DNA from: Bacillota bacterium
Lineage (GTDB): Bacteria; Bacillota; Sulfobacillia; Sulfobacillales; Sulfobacillaceae
Assembly: GCA_026627065.1 (NCBI GenBank)
Contig: JAPNUO010000008.1
Location: 1-64,000, forward strand
Length of the DNA: 64,000 nucleotides
Direction of reading: 5' to 3'
In this document: positions 1-8,288 of the stretch, piece after piece
How the letters are laid out: the number at the start of each line of letters is the position of its first letter
How positions within the stretch are numbered: position 1 is the stretch's first letter
The notes under the pieces: generated by a model
Databases searched by the model: none
What the model was told of the DNA's origin: nothing
What the model saw: only the letters and a program-made list of their open reading frames with translations
Program-made: the position numbers and the translations under genes

Positions 1-2
1 CA

Positions 3-68
3 AGCCCCCGCCCCACCCTGGGCACCGAACGTGAGACGATCCTGCCGATTTTGCGCCAAATAAAGTGA
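3..68 (+). CDS. C-terminal end of an unidentified protein (partial)
   Basis: An open frame enters from the left edge of the window and stops at TGA 66-68. The visible tail reads TLGTERETILPILRQIK at its end, which looks like ordinary protein sequence, but about 21 residues are too few to name a family. It lies about 100 bases upstream of zwf on the same strand and could be the preceding gene of the same transcription unit. The other two forward frames are less protein-like here. Confidence 0.3.
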   Translation, partial: SPRPTLGTERETILPILRQIK

Positions 69-172
69 GACTCGACACCCGAGGGGTGACGACGCCTGGC
101 CAACTTTTGGTTAAGATAGAGCTATTGCGAGAAGGTCGCTGGAGAGAGGTCTATGTCGAGGAGGCAATCCCC

Positions 173-1624
173 ATGACTCAACCATTGGGCACGTTTGTGA
201 TTTTAGGCGCGAGCGGCGATCTTACTTATCGACTCCTGATGCCAGCCATTTATCGTCTGTACGCCCACGGCCATTGGTCGTGGAACGTGGTGGGGTACGC
301 CCCCGACGCATGGGATACCGCCGCCTTTCGGGCCCACATCAAGGAGGGCGTTCACGCGTTCGTGCCGGAATTCCAGGAATCCGTTTGGACAAGCTTTCAA
401 GACCTGATCACTTTTTCTTCGGGGGAGCTCGAGCCTGAAGGGTGCCGGCGGCTCCAGCGGAAGGTAGGCGACAGTCCCGCCGTATTTTATTTGGCTCTTC
501 CCCCGACGTTATTCGGGACGGCAGCGGTGGCCCTGGGAGAGGCGGGATTGGCCAATCCGGCGGCGCAGCGTCGGTTGGTGGTCGAAAAGCCCTTCGGGCA
601 CGACGAGGCCAGCGCGTCGGCGCTGCGCGAAACCCTTCACCGGTACTGGCAGGAAAGTCAAATTTACCGCATCGACCACTTTCTCGGAAAGGAAACGGCG
701 CAGAATCTCTTGGTGTTTCGCTTGACCAACCGGTTTTTGGCCTCCATCTGGGACCGCGAACATATTCGTTCGGTGCAAATTACGTACGCGGAAACGCTGG
801 GCCTCGAAGGGCGCTGGCAATACTACGAAAAGGCGGGGGCGCTCCGCGACATGCTGCAAAACCACCTGATGCAGCTCCTCACGCTGGTCGCCATGGATCC
901 TCCGGCCGTCTGGACAGCCGACACCTTGCACAATCACAAGACGGAGGTTTTGCGCGCGGTGCGGCCGATTCCCCCCGATTTGGTCAAAGGGCAGGCTAGC
1001 CGAGGCCAATACGTGGCGGGCGTCGTGGAAGGGCAGGCTGTGCCCGGATACCGCCAAGAGCCTCACGTGGCCCCGGATTCTTGCACGGAAACCTTTGCGG
1101 CACTGAAGCTGTGGATAGACAGCTGGCGATGGCACGGCGTCCCCTTTTATCTCCGTTCAGGAAAGCGCCTCAGCCATGATTATGCCGAGGTGGCCATCGA
1201 ACTGAAAGAGGTGCCGCGCGGGCTCTTTGGTGCCGGACTCAACAACTGGCTGATTTTCCGCATGAAACCGGACGAGCGCATTGACATGGTCGTGTGGGCC
1301 AAAGAGCCTGGGCTGACGCTGACGCCGCGGCGCCGGATCTTGTCCACCCCTTATCGCCGCGAAGATGAGATCGAGTATTCCGCGTATGAACAACTGCTCC
1401 TCGCTGTGCTTCAAGGCGACCGGACCCCGTTTCCGCGGTATGATGAGGTGGAGGAGGCCTGGCGCATCGTCGATCCGGTGCTGCGCGCATGGGAAAACGG
1501 CGATCCCGAGGAATACGCCGCCGGCAGCGATGGGCCGCCTGGGCAGGCGACCCTAATGGAGCCCCGTATGAGCTGGCGGCGCATTGGGGAGACCGATGAG
1601 GCAACGCAACAGGAGGACGTATGA
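173..1624 (+). CDS. zwf: Glucose-6-phosphate 1-dehydrogenase
   Basis: Catalyses NADP-dependent oxidation of glucose 6-phosphate to 6-phosphogluconolactone, the first step of the oxidative pentose phosphate pathway, in the cytoplasm. The 483-residue length is normal for the family. The dinucleotide-binding motif GASGDLT lies at residues 12-18, VVEKPFG near 136-142, and the active-site signature RIDHFLGKE at 166-174. I start at ATG 173 because GAGGAGG sits just upstream; an in-frame GTG at 65 would add 36 unconserved residues. The stop overlaps the ATG of the next gene (ATGA), so the two are probably translationally coupled. The following gene is a 6-phosphogluconate-dehydrogenase-like reductase, which fits a redox or sugar-acid setting. 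Confidence 0.95.
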   Translation: MTQPLGTFVILGASGDLTYRLLMPAIYRLYAHGHWSWNVVGYAPDAWDTAAFRAHIKEGVHAFVPEFQESVWTSFQDLITFSSGELEPEGCRRLQRKVGDSPAVFYLALPPTLFGTAAVALGEAGLANPAAQRRLVVEKPFGHDEASASALRETLHRYWQESQIYRIDHFLGKETAQNLLVFRLTNRFLASIWDREHIRSVQITYAETLGLEGRWQYYEKAGALRDMLQNHLMQLLTLVAMDPPAVWTADTLHNHKTEVLRAVRPIPPDLVKGQASRGQYVAGVVEGQAVPGYRQEPHVAPDSCTETFAALKLWIDSWRWHGVPFYLRSGKRLSHDYAEVAIELKEVPRGLFGAGLNNWLIFRMKPDERIDMVVWAKEPGLTLTPRRRILSTPYRREDEIEYSAYEQLLLAVLQGDRTPFPRYDEVEEAWRIVDPVLRAWENGDPEEYAAGSDGPPGQATLMEPRMSWRRIGETDEATQQEDV

Positions 1625-2493
1625 CGAGCAACGACTGTCTTGGTTTTTTGGGCTTAGGGGTCATGGGCTTGCCGATGGCGCAGCACCTCGCGCAACAGCA
1701 TCCGTTGGTGGTGTTTAATCGCACGCGGGAGAAGGCTGAGGCCCTGGCGGGGTCCGACATCGAGGTGGCGCAAACTCCCGCGGAGGTGGCGGCGCGCTGT
1801 CGCCTCATCTTTTGCATGTTAGCCAATGACGAGGCCGTCTCCCACGTGATGAGGGGCCCTGCGGGCGTATTTCAGAGCGACCTCCGGGATCGCATCATTG
1901 TGGACCACTCCACGATCTCTCCCCGCTTGACGCGAACTTTGGCAGCCGAAGCCGGTCAACGCGGCGCAGTCTGGTTGGACGCTCCTGTCACAGGGGGAGA
2001 CATAGGGGCCCGCGAGGGCACGCTGACGATGATGGTCGGGGGGCCTCGGGAGGCTTTTGAGGTGGTCCTGCCGTATCTTCGCGAGATGGGCCGGCTGATT
2101 GTGCATGTTGGACCCGTAGGACAAGGCCAAATGCTTAAATTAGTAGCCAATCTAGTGTCGGCGTTGAACTTGATGGCGGCCAGCGAGGGAGTGCGCATGG
2201 CGCTCGACTTGGGATTAGGGCTCGATGAGGCGGCTTTGGTGATGCAAAATGGGTCTGCTCAATCGTTTGAATTAACGAAGGTGCTTGACCGCGTGCGCCG
2301 GAAAGATTTTACTCCGGGGTTTTCGGTTGCGCACCGCTACAAGGATCTGAAGTTGGCGCTAGACTTGGCTCGCGAGGCCCGCTTCCCGGCGGATCTGGCG
2401 TGGTCGGCGGAACGGCTGTACCGCGAACACCTGGCGCGGGGCTACGGTGCCCAAGATGAGTCAAGTTACTGGACGCGTTGGGACGAAGGGTGA
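1621..2493 (+). CDS. NAD(P)-dependent beta-hydroxyacid dehydrogenase (3-hydroxyisobutyrate dehydrogenase family)
   Basis: A 290-residue member of the HIBADH / 6-phosphogluconate dehydrogenase-like superfamily, which oxidises or reduces beta-hydroxyacids such as 3-hydroxyisobutyrate, tartronate semialdehyde or succinic semialdehyde. The N-terminal Rossmann motif GLGVMG is at residues 11-16, followed by FNRT. The substrate-binding stretch TGGDIGAREGTL lies near residue 125. The catalytic lysine is expected in the conserved segment KLVANL near residue 170. It is too short for a full 6-phosphogluconate dehydrogenase, so a true Gnd role is unlikely despite the zwf neighbour. Substrate cannot be read from sequence. 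The start overlaps the zwf stop by four bases. Confidence 0.88.
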   Translation: MTSNDCLGFLGLGVMGLPMAQHLAQQHPLVVFNRTREKAEALAGSDIEVAQTPAEVAARCRLIFCMLANDEAVSHVMRGPAGVFQSDLRDRIIVDHSTISPRLTRTLAAEAGQRGAVWLDAPVTGGDIGAREGTLTMMVGGPREAFEVVLPYLREMGRLIVHVGPVGQGQMLKLVANLVSALNLMAASEGVRMALDLGLGLDEAALVMQNGSAQSFELTKVLDRVRRKDFTPGFSVAHRYKDLKLALDLAREARFPADLAWSAERLYREHLARGYGAQDESSYWTRWDEG

Positions 2494-2502
2494 TGATAAA
2501 CG

Positions 2503-2718
2503 ATGTGGTGGATGCGTCGTCGGCGAACACCGTGGATAGTGTGGCTGCTCGCATTGGTAGGACTCAAGTCGTTGTGGGGCTGGAGCGCATCCTCGCGGCG
2601 GCGGGATCCGGCGTACGAGGCCAAACGGCGCAAGTTTCGCGCCAAAATTGAGGAAGCGTTTCGCGTATGGTCCGAAGACAGTGCCGAGGACGAGCCGCGT
2701 GGTGACAGCAGCGAATGA
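2503..2718 (+). CDS. Small basic membrane-anchored protein, function unknown
   Basis: A 71-residue protein with a tryptophan- and arginine-rich start, one hydrophobic segment (about residues 11-28) and a charged C-terminal half ending in acidic residues. It begins 9 bases after the previous stop behind a GGGTGAT-like ribosome binding site, and its TGA overlaps the ATG of the AarF/UbiB gene. The tight packing on both sides argues that it is a real gene, perhaps a partner of the kinase. I do not recognise a family. Confidence 0.6.
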   Translation: MWWMRRRRTPWIVWLLALVGLKSLWGWSASSRRRDPAYEAKRRKFRAKIEEAFRVWSEDSAEDEPRGDSSE

Positions 2719-4430
2719 CCTCACGCGTGGGGCGCACGCTGGCTCTCTTTCGCTTAGCATTCAGCTATTGGGGCGATAGCCGCCGGTTGGCGGCGGCTCG
2801 TCGCCATCTTTCCGACGAGGCCTACCGCGAGCGGGAAGCGGCGATTTACCGGGAAGGCGCGATACGATTTCGCACCACCGCCGTGGCGTTGGGCGGGCTC
2901 ATCATTAAAGTGGGGCAGTTCTTAAGCGCCCGCACCGACGTCTTGCCCCTGGCCTTTACCCGGGAGCTTAGCGGATTGCAGGATCAGGTTCCGCCCGCGC
3001 CTTGGGCCGACGTGAAGGCCCTTATGGAGCGCGAGTGGGGTGGCCCCCTGGAGAGCCTCTTCGATCACGTCGATCCGGTGCCGCTGGCGGCGGCGTCGTT
3101 GGGGCAAGTCCACCGTGCCCAGTTAAAGGACGGCCGAGAGGTGGCTGTGAAGGTTCAGCGGCCAGACATTGAGCGGCTGGCAGCGATAGACTTGAGCGCG
3201 CTGGGGGTGATCATGCGGGTGCTGGAACGGTGGACCCGCGTGGGTCGCCGTCTGGACGTGACTCGCCTGTTTGCGGAATTCGAAGAGTTGGTGCATCACG
3301 AACTGGACTACTATCGCGAGGTCCAATATCTTGAGCGGTTCGCCTACAATTTTCGGAATGACCCGCATGTGCGCGTGCCCCAGGCTCACCCAGCCCTGAC
3401 CCGACGCCGGGTGTTCGTCATGGAATACGTGTCGGGGACCAAGGTGACCGATGTCGACGCATTGCGGGCGGAGGGGCACGATCCCCGGGCGATCGCCGAT
3501 ACCCTCATCCGCGCCTATTTGAAGCAGATTGCGGTGGACGGCTTTGTGCAGCTGGATCCTCACCCGGGTAACTTCCTGGTGGACCACGCAGGCCGCGTCA
3601 TTTTTGTGGATTTTGGCATGATGGGGGAAATTCCCGCGGCAGATCTGCGCGCAGTGGTCGCCCTCACCGAAGGGGTCTTAAGGAAAGATGCCGAGCGGGT
3701 GGTGGAAGCCATCCGCGATCTTGGTTTTCTTCGGCCCGACGCCTCACTGCGCTTAGTGACGCGCGCCGTATCCTTGATGCTCGACCGCTTGTCCGGAACG
3801 CCGCTGAAACCCGGCCCGCAATTGGATCGCGCGGTAGCCGAGTTTCAGGATTTTCTATATCATGAACCGCTGATGTTTCCGGCGCGCTACATGTTTTTGG
3901 GGCGAGCAATCGGGATGTTGTTTGGCCTCGTCTCGGTGCTTCATCCCGACCTGGATTGGCTGGAGTTGTTACAGCGGGAAGCGCTGCCGATGTTTCAAGC
4001 GCGCGAACGGGAAGACTGGCCGCCCTGGATTCGAGCGTTAGGGCCCTGGATAGACGGGCTTGCCGGACCCGCGCAGTCTTTGCTGGTCCAAGGCCTGCTG
4101 GCTAGAGGTTGGCGCGAAGCCGAGACGTGGATAACGCTGCCCAGCCGCCTGAATCACCTCCTGTCCGTCATGGAGCGGGGGGACCTGGCGACTCTTCCGG
4201 AGTTGACGCCCGTCATGCGCCGCCTCGACCGCTTGGCGGACTTGAGCGAGGCGCGCGGATTTTTGATCGTCAGCGTCGCGCTGGCCGGATTGGCGGCCCT
4301 GAGTCGCCATTGGTGGCCACACCATCCTCTCGTGGCTGGCGTCGTTGTCGCCGCGGCGGGGCTGGCCCTCATCCGGGCCGGGCGGCTTTGGCGTCGGGCG
4401 CAGCGACGGACCGCGCGCGGATCGCGCTAG
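2715..4430 (+). CDS. ABC1/AarF/UbiB-family atypical kinase, membrane-anchored
   Basis: A 571-residue ADCK/UbiB-like protein. Family members are atypical kinases or ATPases, in several organisms needed for quinone biosynthesis. Visible family signatures: KVGQFLSARTD near residue 63, the alanine-rich loop AAASLGQVH near 125, the ATP-site lysine in AVKVQRP, the catalytic-loop motif DPHPGNF near 280, and the metal-binding FVDFGMMG near 296. Two hydrophobic C-terminal helices (about residues 514-560) probably anchor it in the membrane, as in UbiB. The last 62 bases overlap the convergent DUF1906 gene. No quinone biosynthesis gene is adjacent, so the pathway is inferred only from the family. Confidence 0.9.
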   Translation: MTSRVGRTLALFRLAFSYWGDSRRLAAARRHLSDEAYREREAAIYREGAIRFRTTAVALGGLIIKVGQFLSARTDVLPLAFTRELSGLQDQVPPAPWADVKALMEREWGGPLESLFDHVDPVPLAAASLGQVHRAQLKDGREVAVKVQRPDIERLAAIDLSALGVIMRVLERWTRVGRRLDVTRLFAEFEELVHHELDYYREVQYLERFAYNFRNDPHVRVPQAHPALTRRRVFVMEYVSGTKVTDVDALRAEGHDPRAIADTLIRAYLKQIAVDGFVQLDPHPGNFLVDHAGRVIFVDFGMMGEIPAADLRAVVALTEGVLRKDAERVVEAIRDLGFLRPDASLRLVTRAVSLMLDRLSGTPLKPGPQLDRAVAEFQDFLYHEPLMFPARYMFLGRAIGMLFGLVSVLHPDLDWLELLQREALPMFQAREREDWPPWIRALGPWIDGLAGPAQSLLVQGLLARGWREAETWITLPSRLNHLLSVMERGDLATLPELTPVMRRLDRLADLSEARGFLIVSVALAGLAALSRHWWPHHPLVAGVVVAAAGLALIRAGRLWRRAQRRTARGSR

Positions 4431-5493
4431 CGTTTGACGGTGAGAGGGTCCACATGCCGGCGAGGCTGGCGGCGCTGTCGACATCGGCGTCTGGCGAACC
4501 ACAGATGTTGACGCACAAGGCATACTGCCAGAGGGCGGCAAACGGCAGCACGGTGTTTGGACAGGGCGGGGACGTCAGGGCTGCCGACGCGTATTCTTTC
4601 GCGACCCAATAGAGGAGGCGGGACCCGCCCCAGGGTTCCCCTTCGATGATCGACAACTGCTGGGGAGAAGAATAGACCCCCGGTTGATATTGATGCTGCC
4701 GGATGGCTTCGCACCACGTCTCGACGTAAGAAAGCCATGCGCTGGGAGAGGAGACCTGGTCGCCCTGGAGATCGAGAAAAATCGCCGAGGAGATCGGCTG
4801 GCCGAGCGCCTCAGCGCGGTTGACAGCGTCGAGGCCGTCACGGCGGCCTCCCGCGCTGGACTGTGTGCCGCAGCGAAAGGCCTCGACGGCGTTGGCGCCG
4901 CTATAGAGGCTGACGATATAGAGTCCCGCCTGGCTTAAACGGGCGGCTTCTTGGGCGGTGAGCAGGGTCCCTTGGTAACAGGGCCCGCCGAGATAGCGGC
5001 CGGCAAAGCGATAGCCTTGGCGCGCGAGGCACGGGGCCACCGCGCTGAGGTCGCGGTCATTGTCCAAGCCGTTGAAACACGCGGTGTCCGCGCTGGGGAC
5101 CCGCCAGCGGCCTTCAAAGAGAATCGGGCCGGCTTGCGGCCGGAGCGATGGCCCTGCGATGAGGATGCGAAGTTCCTCGGGCAGGCGCCGACGAACCAGC
5201 GTGCGATGATGCACCCATCCCTGCGGTGGGTGCCGCAACGGGACGAGCGGCAGGGGCGGGTCACTGAGGCGGTGGTCCTGCTTCAAAAGCACCCAGTAGT
5301 GCGCTTTGGGCGAACCATGGGGGGCGGGCAAGGCGCATGCCAGCACGTCTAGATCCAGGCAACTCCGGGTGCGCAGGGTGACGCAGGCCATTGCCCACGC
5401 GTTGGTGACGTCGGCACGGGCAGAGAGCGTGATCCATTGGATGGAGCCGTCCGAGCGACGTGTACCGCCTTCCAGATGGCAGGGGCGACGCAA
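4369..5493 (-). CDS. DUF1906 (Rv2525c-like, glycoside-hydrolase-like) domain protein
   Basis: A 374-residue protein whose C-terminal half matches the DUF1906 / Rv2525c-like barrel as I remember it: FNGLDNDRDLSAV near the domain start, then GRYLGG, LYSGAN, FLDLQGD, and YWVAKEY and LWQYA towards the end. These are lysozyme-like TIM barrels found in secreted or cell-wall-associated proteins. The N-terminal part (about 120 residues) is unlike anything I recognise, and I see no clear signal peptide. I chose TTG 5493 because AAAGGAGG lies nine bases upstream; the frame stays open further upstream without a better site. It faces the sigma factor gene divergently and its 3' end overlaps the AarF gene by 62 bases. 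Confidence 0.7.
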   Translation of the reverse strand: MRRPCHLEGGTRRSDGSIQWITLSARADVTNAWAMACVTLRTRSCLDLDVLACALPAPHGSPKAHYWVLLKQDHRLSDPPLPLVPLRHPPQGWVHHRTLVRRRLPEELRILIAGPSLRPQAGPILFEGRWRVPSADTACFNGLDNDRDLSAVAPCLARQGYRFAGRYLGGPCYQGTLLTAQEAARLSQAGLYIVSLYSGANAVEAFRCGTQSSAGGRRDGLDAVNRAEALGQPISSAIFLDLQGDQVSSPSAWLSYVETWCEAIRQHQYQPGVYSSPQQLSIIEGEPWGGSRLLYWVAKEYASAALTSPPCPNTVLPFAALWQYALCVNICGSPDADVDSAASLAGMWTLSPSNASAIRARSVAAPDAKAARPG

Positions 5494-5617
5494 GCCAAGG
5501 CGCCTCCTTTGTCGGGACGTGACATCCGTGAATAAACCGTTGTTCTCTAGCTTATGCCTCAGCCAAGAAAATGGTCCCGGTACCGCCGTTCTCGCGTACA
5601 ATGGAACCAAGGGGGCG

Positions 5618-6199
5618 ATGGTGACGCCTGGGAAACCGAACACGCCGGCGGCTCGGGACGAGGTCATGAGGGCGGTCCAAGCAGGGCGCTGGGACGCCTT
5701 CCGCAGCCTCTATCAGGCGTATAGTGCCGGGGTTTACCAGTTGGCCAAGCGACGACTGAATGATGCCCGACTCGCCGAAGATGTCGTGCAAGACGTGTTT
5801 TTGCGCGTCTGGGTTTATGCGGGCCGCTGGGATCCGTCACGGGGTTCGGTGGACACCTGGATTTTAGTGATAGCCCGCCATGTCATTTACGATTACCTGC
5901 GGCGAGCTCAGCGCCAGCATCAGCTGGAAGTCGGCGACGAGGCGCTCTTGGCGCTGGCCGATCCTCAGGATGCCGTGACCCGATTAGTGGGAGAAGAGAA
6001 CATTCAGACTCTCCTGTCCACGCTCCCCCCAGCGCAGCGGGAAGTGTTGCAGTTGGTGTATGGCGAGGGCCTGTCGACCCAGGAGATTGCCGCGCGGCTT
6101 CAGGTTCCGCTTGGCACGGTGAAAAGTCGCTTGCGCCTGGCATTGCGTCGCTTGCGGCGGCGTTTCAAAGAGGAGGCGGAGTTCCATGGCGCCCTGTGA
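5618..6199 (+). CDS. ECF-type sigma-70 family RNA polymerase sigma factor
   Basis: A 193-residue alternative sigma factor. Region 2 contains DVVQDVFLRVW (about residues 51-61) for core binding and -10 recognition; region 4 contains the helix-turn-helix STQEIAARLQVPLGTVKSRL near the C-terminus. The start is ATG 5618 or the adjacent GTG 5621 behind AAGGGGG; the frame is open further upstream but that part is not sigma-like. Its last 14 bases overlap the anti-sigma gene, the usual arrangement of a co-translated sigma/anti-sigma pair. The target regulon is unknown; the divergent DUF1906 gene is a candidate. Confidence 0.92.
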   Translation: MVTPGKPNTPAARDEVMRAVQAGRWDAFRSLYQAYSAGVYQLAKRRLNDARLAEDVVQDVFLRVWVYAGRWDPSRGSVDTWILVIARHVIYDYLRRAQRQHQLEVGDEALLALADPQDAVTRLVGEENIQTLLSTLPPAQREVLQLVYGEGLSTQEIAARLQVPLGTVKSRLRLALRRLRRRFKEEAEFHGAL

Positions 6200-6860
6200 G
6201 GTCGAGGTGTTGGCCTGGCGATTTGTGTCGGGGGACTTGGATTCCGCAGCTGAAGCGGAATTTGCGCGCCATTTGAATTCGTGTGCATGGTGTCGAGAGG
6301 TAACGCGTGCGCACCTCGCATGGGCGGACCGCGCGATTTTTGACTTGGCCACCGAGTCGCCTCCCGACCGCGTGTGGAAGGCCCTGGAAGACAAGCTGCG
6401 CCCTCGCCGAGGGAGAGCGCTGGCTGCCCGTTTTCGATGGGTGGCGGCGGCGGTGCTGGTTCTCGCGGTGAGCGTAGGGAGCCTCGCCATGCCTCATTTC
6501 GTTAGGGCCCCTTTGGCGCAAGGGGGACCCCTGCGCATCGAGCTCGCGGCCAACCGCCCCGTGCGCGGCCGTATGCAGTTATGGGGCAACGGGCATTTTG
6601 TGCTGGACGTGAGTCGCTTGCCGCGCCTGCCTGAGCATCAGCTTTACGAATTATGGACCGTGAGCGCTGCCGGAGACCAACCGTTGGGAGCGCTCCAAGT
6701 TCAGGGAAGTCAAGGACGTTATGCCGGAACGCTTAAAATCGGCGGCGGCGTTGAACTCGTGTTGTGTCGCGAACCTCGCGCGTGGGTTGGGCATTGGATG
6801 GGGACGGTGGTGATGAGCGCGCGGATTCCCTCCTGGATGAAGAACCCGACCCTCTTTTAG
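6186..6860 (+). CDS. Anti-sigma factor with zinc-binding N-terminus and RskA-like C-terminal domain
   Basis: A 224-residue membrane protein predicted to hold the upstream ECF sigma factor inactive. Residues 29-36 give the zinc-binding HxxxCxxC motif (H29, C33, C36) of anti-sigma domains. One transmembrane segment lies near residues 83-102. The extracytoplasmic part has the RskA signature YELWTVSAAGDQPLGAL and ends close to the C-terminus. The coding start overlaps the sigma gene by 14 bases behind a GGAGG site. Release by regulated proteolysis is known for such anti-sigmas; an RseP-type site-2 protease is encoded at 24.6 kb, but a link between the two is only inference. Confidence 0.9.
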   Translation: MAPCEVEVLAWRFVSGDLDSAAEAEFARHLNSCAWCREVTRAHLAWADRAIFDLATESPPDRVWKALEDKLRPRRGRALAARFRWVAAAVLVLAVSVGSLAMPHFVRAPLAQGGPLRIELAANRPVRGRMQLWGNGHFVLDVSRLPRLPEHQLYELWTVSAAGDQPLGALQVQGSQGRYAGTLKIGGGVELVLCREPRAWVGHWMGTVVMSARIPSWMKNPTLF

Positions 6861-6914
6861 TGCCACATTGTGGTCCCCGCCGACGCCTCACCGTAAGGAC
6901 GACTCCGGCATACC

Positions 6915-7364
6915 TCATCGACCAAGCCCAGCGCGCCAGTTCCAGTACCGTTCCACCGTGTGTCGCATTTCCGCCGTCATCGGTAGTCGGCGAGCCTCTT
7001 CCCGGCTGGCCCAGGCCGCGTCGCTATGCTCCGGATGTTGTACGACGTCGCCCGCGGCGTCGACAAGAAAATTCCATTGCCGGGTGCGCCCAAACTCGCC
7101 ATCGTAATCAAAATAGCCCAAGTACTGTTGGACGCGGACCAAGGTGAGCGCCGTTTCCTCCCACAGTTCGCGGCGGAGGGCTTCGGGCAGTGTCTCCCCG
7201 GGATCCACATGTCCGCCGGGAATTTCCCACAGGTTGGGCATAAAATCGTCGGGACGGCGCTTTAATAGCAAAATGCGATCGTTGCGCGCCACCACCAGCC
7301 CGACGACTGTAGATGCGATGCCGCGGGCGTCGGCTTCTGCTTGCAGTGTGGCGTAATAATCCAT
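6915..7364 (-). CDS. Nudix hydrolase
   Basis: A 149-residue Nudix-fold hydrolase that should cleave a nucleoside diphosphate linked to another moiety. The Nudix box runs from G51 with the core PGETLPEALRRELWEETA, giving the G-x5-E-x7-REL-x-EE pattern. I start at ATG 7364 since GAGGAGG precedes it at good spacing; ATG 7370 is too close to that site. It is the last gene of a minus-strand run with an alpha/beta hydrolase and an aminotransferase. Substrate is not predictable. Confidence 0.9.
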   Translation of the reverse strand: MDYYATLQAEADARGIASTVVGLVVARNDRILLLKRRPDDFMPNLWEIPGGHVDPGETLPEALRRELWEETALTLVRVQQYLGYFDYDGEFGRTRQWNFLVDAAGDVVQHPEHSDAAWASREEARRLPMTAEMRHTVERYWNWRAGLGR

Positions 7365-7445
7365 CGGCATCCTCCTCGGGTGATCCGTCGACGTCTGCCC
7401 CTGGAGTCAGAGACGTTCATCCAGCCAACGACGCATGAGAGGCGG

Positions 7446-8240
7446 CTAACCGGCCAAAAAGCGGTCGATGTGCCACCAGACGGCATCCAGATTTTCCAAC
7501 TGGGGATAGTGTCCCGCTTGGGGGATGACCACGCGGGCGGCTCCGGCCAACGACTCCAGGCCGTCAGGCCCTGAGCCAAGCAAGGGGTCGCGTTCTCCGC
7601 GGAGGATGAGGGTCGGGACCCGGTGGCGCGAAAGCCACGGACTGATGTCCGTGGTGAGAATGGTTTCCAAGGTGTGCAAAATCGCGTGGCGCTCCGCGGT
7701 TTCCGTCGCTTGTTTCTGAAATTCCACGGCGTCCTGGGTGGGCGGCATGGCAAAGGACTGACGCCACAGCCGCATGAGCAGTGTCGGCAGGGACCCGTCC
7801 GGGACCCGCTCGACAAGTTGAACAATCCGGGCAAACTGGCGACGAATGCGGGGATCGATGCTCGAATTCCGGGCGCCCGGGATGGTGCTGAGGAGCACGA
7901 GTCGATGAACCAGATGAGGAATCCGCAATGCGAGGTAAAGGCCACCGGTCCCGCCGAAAGAATGGCCGATGACATCGACTCGCCGCACATTCAGCGTGCG
8001 CAGAAGGCGCACCGCATCGCGCAGGTAATCGTCGATGCCGTAACCCGCGTTCGGTTTGTCGCTCTGGCCAAATCCGCGCAAGTCGGGAGCGATGACTTGC
8101 CAGTCTCTCGGCGAAAAGCGTTCGGCCAGATGATGCCAGCTCGCCCCCGACATGGCCCAACCGTGGAACATCAGCACGGTGCGGCAACCCGACCCGTAAA
8201 CGCGATAATAGATGCGGGTGCCGCGGAGATCGACGATCAT
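7446..8240 (-). CDS. Alpha/beta-fold hydrolase
   Basis: A 264-residue single-domain hydrolase. The oxyanion-hole motif HGW lies near residue 26-28, the nucleophile elbow GHSFGG places the catalytic serine at S94, and QAGHYPQLEN near the C-terminus supplies the histidine. It resembles epoxide hydrolase, haloperoxidase or lipase-like members; substrate is unknown. ATG 8240 is favoured by a GGGGGTG site six bases upstream over GTG 8249. It sits 48 bases downstream of the aminotransferase gene on the same strand. Confidence 0.9.
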   Translation of the reverse strand: MIVDLRGTRIYYRVYGSGCRTVLMFHGWAMSGASWHHLAERFSPRDWQVIAPDLRGFGQSDKPNAGYGIDDYLRDAVRLLRTLNVRRVDVIGHSFGGTGGLYLALRIPHLVHRLVLLSTIPGARNSSIDPRIRRQFARIVQLVERVPDGSLPTLLMRLWRQSFAMPPTQDAVEFQKQATETAERHAILHTLETILTTDISPWLSRHRVPTLILRGERDPLLGSGPDGLESLAGAARVVIPQAGHYPQLENLDAVWWHIDRFLAG

Positions 8241-8288
8241 GTGATTCACCCCCAGTATAGCGGCCCGGCCGTTAAAGGACGGCGCCGA

